Shown: piece after piece, positions 14,472-17,566 of the stretch
Layout of the letters: every line of letters begins with the position of its first letter
How positions within the stretch are numbered: position 1 is the stretch's first letter
Assembly (NCBI GenBank): GCA_902773395.1
Contig: CACYEJ010000141.1
Coordinates: 1-17,566, forward strand
Direction: 5' to 3'
DNA length: 17,566 bases
Source: an uncultured Ruminococcus sp.
Lineage (GTDB): Bacteria > Bacillota_A > Clostridia > Oscillospirales > Acutalibacteraceae
Program-made: the position numbers and the translations under genes
Notes under the pieces: generated by a model
Databases searched by the model: none
What the model was told of the DNA's origin: nothing
Seen by the model: the letters and a program-made list of their open reading frames with translations, nothing else

Positions 14472-16304
14472 TTAAACTATCTCAACGTTGTATTTTTTAA
14501 ACCAATAATCAACCTCTGTGATATATGCAAGTATCTGCGGTGCTTTCATAAGCTGCCCATACCATGGCGAGGAGATTTGCTCAGGATTTTGTATGATTTC
14601 AAGAACTCCTTTTTTATCGAGAAATTCATTCAGCGGCGAGCTTTTATCCTCAAGAACCTTTATTGCACCCTCTGCGGTCAACTTGAAATATATCGGGTTA
14701 AATGTTTTCGGATAGGGGCTTTTCTTACGTTTTGTGATAGTTTCGGGAAGTAAATCGGAGAAAGCTTCTCTGACGATTCCCTTTTCACGACCGTTTAATG
14801 CTTTCAGCTCCCACGGCATATTGTAGGCGTAGCTCACAATTCTGTAATCACAGAATGGCACTCGAACTTCAAGTCCGCTGTACATTGAGCAGCGATCCTT
14901 TCTGTCAAGAAGAGTCTGCATAAACCAGTGAAAGTTGAGCATAAACATCTCACGCATACGTTTTTGGTGCGGAGAATCCGAGGGGAGAGAGTAAGTCTGC
15001 GTAATAGTTTCATTATAGCGTGCGTGAACGTATTCCTCACCATGCGGCAGAAATCCGTCTTTCAGGATACTTCTACGGATATCCTGCGATCTCGACCACG
15101 GAAAACATTCTTCAAATAAAATATCCTTATTGTGATACCACGGATATCCGCCAAACAGCTCATCTGCACATTCGCCCGACAATGCAACGGTAAAATCTTT
15201 CTTGACCTCACGGCAAAACAGCAGCAGGGAAGAGTCAACGTCAACCATACCCGGTAGGTCACGGGCATTTACTGCGTCGAATAGTGCATTGTACAAGTCA
15301 GTATTTTCGAGAATTACTTGATGATGATTCGAGCAAATATGCTTCACCATAATATCAATATACTCCTCGTCAGAATTTGGCTGAAAAATACTTTTCTGAA
15401 AATATTTCTGATTGTCAATATAATTTACGGAATAAGTGTCGAGCTGCTCATTTTTTTCTTTAAAGTAATCTGCTGCAACATTAGATATAATGCTGCTGTC
15501 AAGTCCGCCCGACAGAAATGTACACAAAGGAACATCGCTTATCAGCTGCCGCCTGATTGCATCGGTAAGCAGATAACGAACGTACTCAATCGTTTGCTCA
15601 CGGTTGTGGGGGTGTTCGGCTGCCGTTAACTTAAAGTAGCGTTTTTTAGTAAGCGTACCCTCACAGTACTCTGCACATTCTCCGGGCATAAGCTCACCAA
15701 CGCCCTTAAAAATACCGCCGCCGTTTGTGCGTCCCGGACCTATAAAGAAAATTTCCATAAGACCCTCCTCGTCAATCTGTGGCTTTACCAACGGATTAGC
15801 AAGAAGAGCTTTTATTTCCGAACCGAAAATTATTCCCCCGTCATACTTAAAGTAGAAGAAAGGTTTTACGCCAATAGGATCTCTTGCCATGAAAAGTGAG
15901 CGGCTTCTTCCGTCATGAACTGCAAAGGCGAAAATTCCGTTAAGTCTGTTCACGCAATCCCTGCCCCAGTGAAGATATGCTTTAAGCAGCACCTCTGTAT
16001 CTGAATGTCCCTTAAATGTGAAGTTATTAGAAATAAGCTCCTGACGAAGCTCTTCGGTGTTGTAAAGCTCACCGTTGTACACGAGTGTGACATTTTGCTC
16101 TCCGACCGCCTCCGTCATTGGCTGTTTGCCAGTTTCGGGGTCAATGACAGTCAAGCGGCGGTGAAGCATACACACATTGCTTTCAAGGTACATTCCGTGT
16201 TCATCAGGACCACGCCGACAGAGAGTTTCACTCATTCTTGAAATAATATTAATTTTGTCGCTGATTTTCTCAGTATCAGAGAACCAGCCGGAAATTCCGC
16301 ACAT
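14472..16304 (-). CDS. asnB: Asparagine synthase, glutamine-hydrolysing
   Basis: Makes asparagine from aspartate, ATP and glutamine-derived ammonia in the cytosol. It has 610 residues, full length for AsnB. The N-terminal class II glutaminase domain starts MCGISGWFSD, so Cys2 becomes the nucleophile after Met removal; RRGPDEHG (30-37), VYNGELYN (75-82), GHSDTEVLLKAY (99-110) and ARDPIGVKPFFY (140-151) follow. The synthetase domain has the PP-loop SGGLDSS (265-271) and ALSGECADELFGGYPW. The ATG is complement 16302-16304 with AGGAGG (complement 16313-16318) overlapping the ylbJ stop codon region, so it is probably translated from the ylbJ transcript, 12 bp downstream. Convergent with the dockerin gene. 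Some AsnB-like proteins modify cell-wall peptides (amidation), but this one looks like standard AsnB. Confidence 0.95.
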   Translation of the reverse strand: MCGISGWFSDTEKISDKINIISRMSETLCRRGPDEHGMYLESNVCMLHRRLTVIDPETGKQPMTEAVGEQNVTLVYNGELYNTEELRQELISNNFTFKGHSDTEVLLKAYLHWGRDCVNRLNGIFAFAVHDGRSRSLFMARDPIGVKPFFYFKYDGGIIFGSEIKALLANPLVKPQIDEEGLMEIFFIGPGRTNGGGIFKGVGELMPGECAEYCEGTLTKKRYFKLTAAEHPHNREQTIEYVRYLLTDAIRRQLISDVPLCTFLSGGLDSSIISNVAADYFKEKNEQLDTYSVNYIDNQKYFQKSIFQPNSDEEYIDIMVKHICSNHHQVILENTDLYNALFDAVNARDLPGMVDVDSSLLLFCREVKKDFTVALSGECADELFGGYPWYHNKDILFEECFPWSRSQDIRRSILKDGFLPHGEEYVHARYNETITQTYSLPSDSPHQKRMREMFMLNFHWFMQTLLDRKDRCSMYSGLEVRVPFCDYRIVSYAYNMPWELKALNGREKGIVREAFSDLLPETITKRKKSPYPKTFNPIYFKLTAEGAIKVLEDKSSPLNEFLDKKGVLEIIQNPEQISSPWYGQLMKAPQILAYITEVDYWFKKYNVEIV

Positions 16305-16316
16305 AATAAAAACCTC

Positions 16317-17441
16317 CTATTGATTGTTGTTAATGTCAGATTTTATCACTCCGCTAATATATGTATTCATAAAAATCAAAAATAGAATACTCGAAATAAA
16401 AAGTGACATACTTCCATAAAAGTTTGTTGAGCTAAACGAGGGCGTGCTTTCCTCAAAATTGGAGAATACCTCACTGTCAATTCTGATAAATAAAGCAGCA
16501 ATATAGGTGAAGGCTGCCGATAAAATACCGCTTGAAATTCTTGCAAGCATAAATTTTGTTTTGTTGACTTTTAAATCCTCCACGGCGGCGAAAATCTGGA
16601 AGTGTACACATAATCCGCTCCAGCCCACAGCAAGCGATGTAATATAAATTGGAAGCCCAGCACCGGAAATGCAGCTGCACCCGTCAGTTACCTCCAGCAA
16701 ACTTTTAATAATTATACCGATTGAGGAAGCTCCGTCAATATGACAGGCTGTCAAAAAAACTGAACTGAATGACGAGAACAAAACTACCAATGCACATAGG
16801 TTTATCGTAGAAGCACAAGCTGTTTTCGCTGATAAAATAAATGCCGGTGCAAATTCAACACCTTTGTAAGAAATTGCTGATGACCTTTCAAGAGGTTCTT
16901 TTTTTCGGGCAGATAATCCCAATATAATACCTATTAATAGACTGCTAACAATTTGCACGGAAAACAAAACAATACCAATCAGTTCGCTGTCATATAGCTC
17001 TGCGCCAACAACGCTTATTAGAAATGCCGGACCGGAATTGACACAGTAGCATAGCATTCGCTGAGCCTGTTGTTCGGAAATCTTTCCCTGTTTGTACAAT
17101 GCGTTGATACCGACAGCACCTACAGGGAATCCTCCGATAAGACTAAGCAAAACGGTTACGCCGGCTTCTCCTGGAAGGTACAGAATTTTTTCAGTAAAAG
17201 GTGACAATACTCTGCCGATTTTACCGGAAATACCGTACTCCACAGAAAAATTTGCCAGAAACATAAATGGAAACAGCGAGGGTATTAATACACCAAAGGC
17301 GTACATTAAACCATTCTTTGCTCCGTCAACGGATACCTTCGGCATTGCAAGGACGCCTATGCACACCGATAAAAAAAGTAACGTAACTGTCATGAATAAT
17401 AACAAGTCTGTTTTTTTGCTGTAATAAACTTTCCTATTCAC
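16317..17441 (-). CDS. ylbJ: Sporulation integral membrane protein YlbJ
   Basis: Polytopic membrane protein needed for spore formation in Bacillus, with nucleoside-recognition (Gate) type sequence. It has 374 residues and about eight to nine hydrophobic segments, beginning with LLLFMTVTLLFLSVCIGVLAM near 13-33. Characteristic pieces are FGVLIPSLFPFMFLANF, the glycine-rich LSLIGGFPVGAVGINALYKQGKIS, MLCYCVNSGPAFLISVVG and, near the middle, GLPIYITSLAVGWSGLCVHFQIF, which mirrors the first gate half. The start is GTG, complement 17439-17441, with AAAGGAAG (complement 17449-17456). Substrate is unknown; the family is transporter-like. With spoVM at 5657 it supports an endospore-forming host. asnB follows 12 bp downstream on the same strand, an uncommon partner. 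Confidence 0.92.
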   Translation of the reverse strand: MNRKVYYSKKTDLLLFMTVTLLFLSVCIGVLAMPKVSVDGAKNGLMYAFGVLIPSLFPFMFLANFSVEYGISGKIGRVLSPFTEKILYLPGEAGVTVLLSLIGGFPVGAVGINALYKQGKISEQQAQRMLCYCVNSGPAFLISVVGAELYDSELIGIVLFSVQIVSSLLIGIILGLSARKKEPLERSSAISYKGVEFAPAFILSAKTACASTINLCALVVLFSSFSSVFLTACHIDGASSIGIIIKSLLEVTDGCSCISGAGLPIYITSLAVGWSGLCVHFQIFAAVEDLKVNKTKFMLARISSGILSAAFTYIAALFIRIDSEVFSNFEESTPSFSSTNFYGSMSLFISSILFLIFMNTYISGVIKSDINNNQ

Positions 17442-17479
17442 GATAAGACTTCCTTTCTGATTCTTTTTTTACTTCGCAA

Positions 17480-17485
17480 ATTATA
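17480..17485 (-). promoter_or_regulatory. Candidate -10 element for ylbJ-asnB
   Basis: TATAAT on the minus strand, 38 bp before the GTG start. The -35 position reads poorly (about TGCTAG), so either a weak SigA promoter or one for a sporulation sigma factor; the call rests mainly on the -10. Confidence 0.4.
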
Positions 17486-17511
17486 CTCAAAATCTAAAAG
17501 ATCTAGCATAT

Positions 17512-17560
17512 AAAAGTTTTGATCAAACTTTTTCAAAAGTTTGCGGGTGACGGAACACCC
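17512..17560. repeat. Palindromic intergenic repeat-like element, cut by the window end
   Basis: Three overlapping or adjacent stems: AAAAGTTT (17512-17519) with AAACTTTT (17525-17532); CAAACTTTT (17524-17532) with AAAAGTTTG (17535-17543); and GGGTG (17545-17549) with CACCC (17556-17560). The first two share an arm and exclude each other. The pattern resembles dispersed palindromic repeats common between genes of Oscillospiraceae; this is from memory and cannot be confirmed from one copy. It may also end an operon beyond the window. Confidence 0.55.
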
Positions 17561-17566
17561 CAAGAA

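Overview
The window reads as chromosomal DNA of a low-to-mid GC, endospore-forming member of the Clostridia, most likely a gut Ruminococcus (Oscillospiraceae). The first half keeps a gene order known from Bacillus (rlmN, prpC, prkC, rsgA, thiN, spoVM). Two sporulation genes (spoVM, ylbJ) point to a spore former. A secreted dockerin protein carrying starch-binding-like modules points to a cellulosome- or amylosome-making Ruminococcus. R. bromii or a close relative is my best inference, but no rRNA or other species marker is present.

Layout. Positions 1-5797 (+) hold a tightly packed operon: the 3' part of rlmN (23S rRNA/tRNA methylation), the PP2C phosphatase prpC and its partner PASTA-domain Ser/Thr kinase prkC, the ribosome-assembly GTPase rsgA, the thiamine pyrophosphokinase thiN, a 49-residue cysteine-rich membrane peptide of unknown function, and a 30-residue SpoVM-like peptide, closed by a terminator. 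Positions 5798-10531 hold dnaE (replicative DNA polymerase III alpha) and pfkA (6-phosphofructokinase), each with its own near-consensus promoter.

Positions 10532-14471 are the accessory, most interesting part. Two adjacent, separately transcribed genes encode exported proteins built from the same roughly 215-residue module, a beta-sandwich-like half followed by a helix-rich half. The first (340 aa) has one module, a Ser/Thr-rich linker and a C-terminal hydrophobic/RKK tail resembling a degenerate sortase signal. The second (764 aa) has three nearly identical modules in tandem (651-bp units) and a C-terminal type I dockerin. The module has CBM26-like features and a two-part architecture like that reported for domain 1 of the R. 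bromii starch-adherence protein Sas20. I infer a starch (alpha-glucan) capture pair, one copy tethered to the cell and one plugged into a cohesin scaffold.

Positions 14472-17441 (-) carry ylbJ (sporulation membrane protein) followed closely by asnB (glutamine-dependent asparagine synthetase), convergent with the dockerin gene across a hairpin-rich 148-bp gap. The window ends in a palindromic intergenic repeat-like sequence. No tRNA, rRNA, CRISPR, transposase or phage gene was seen.
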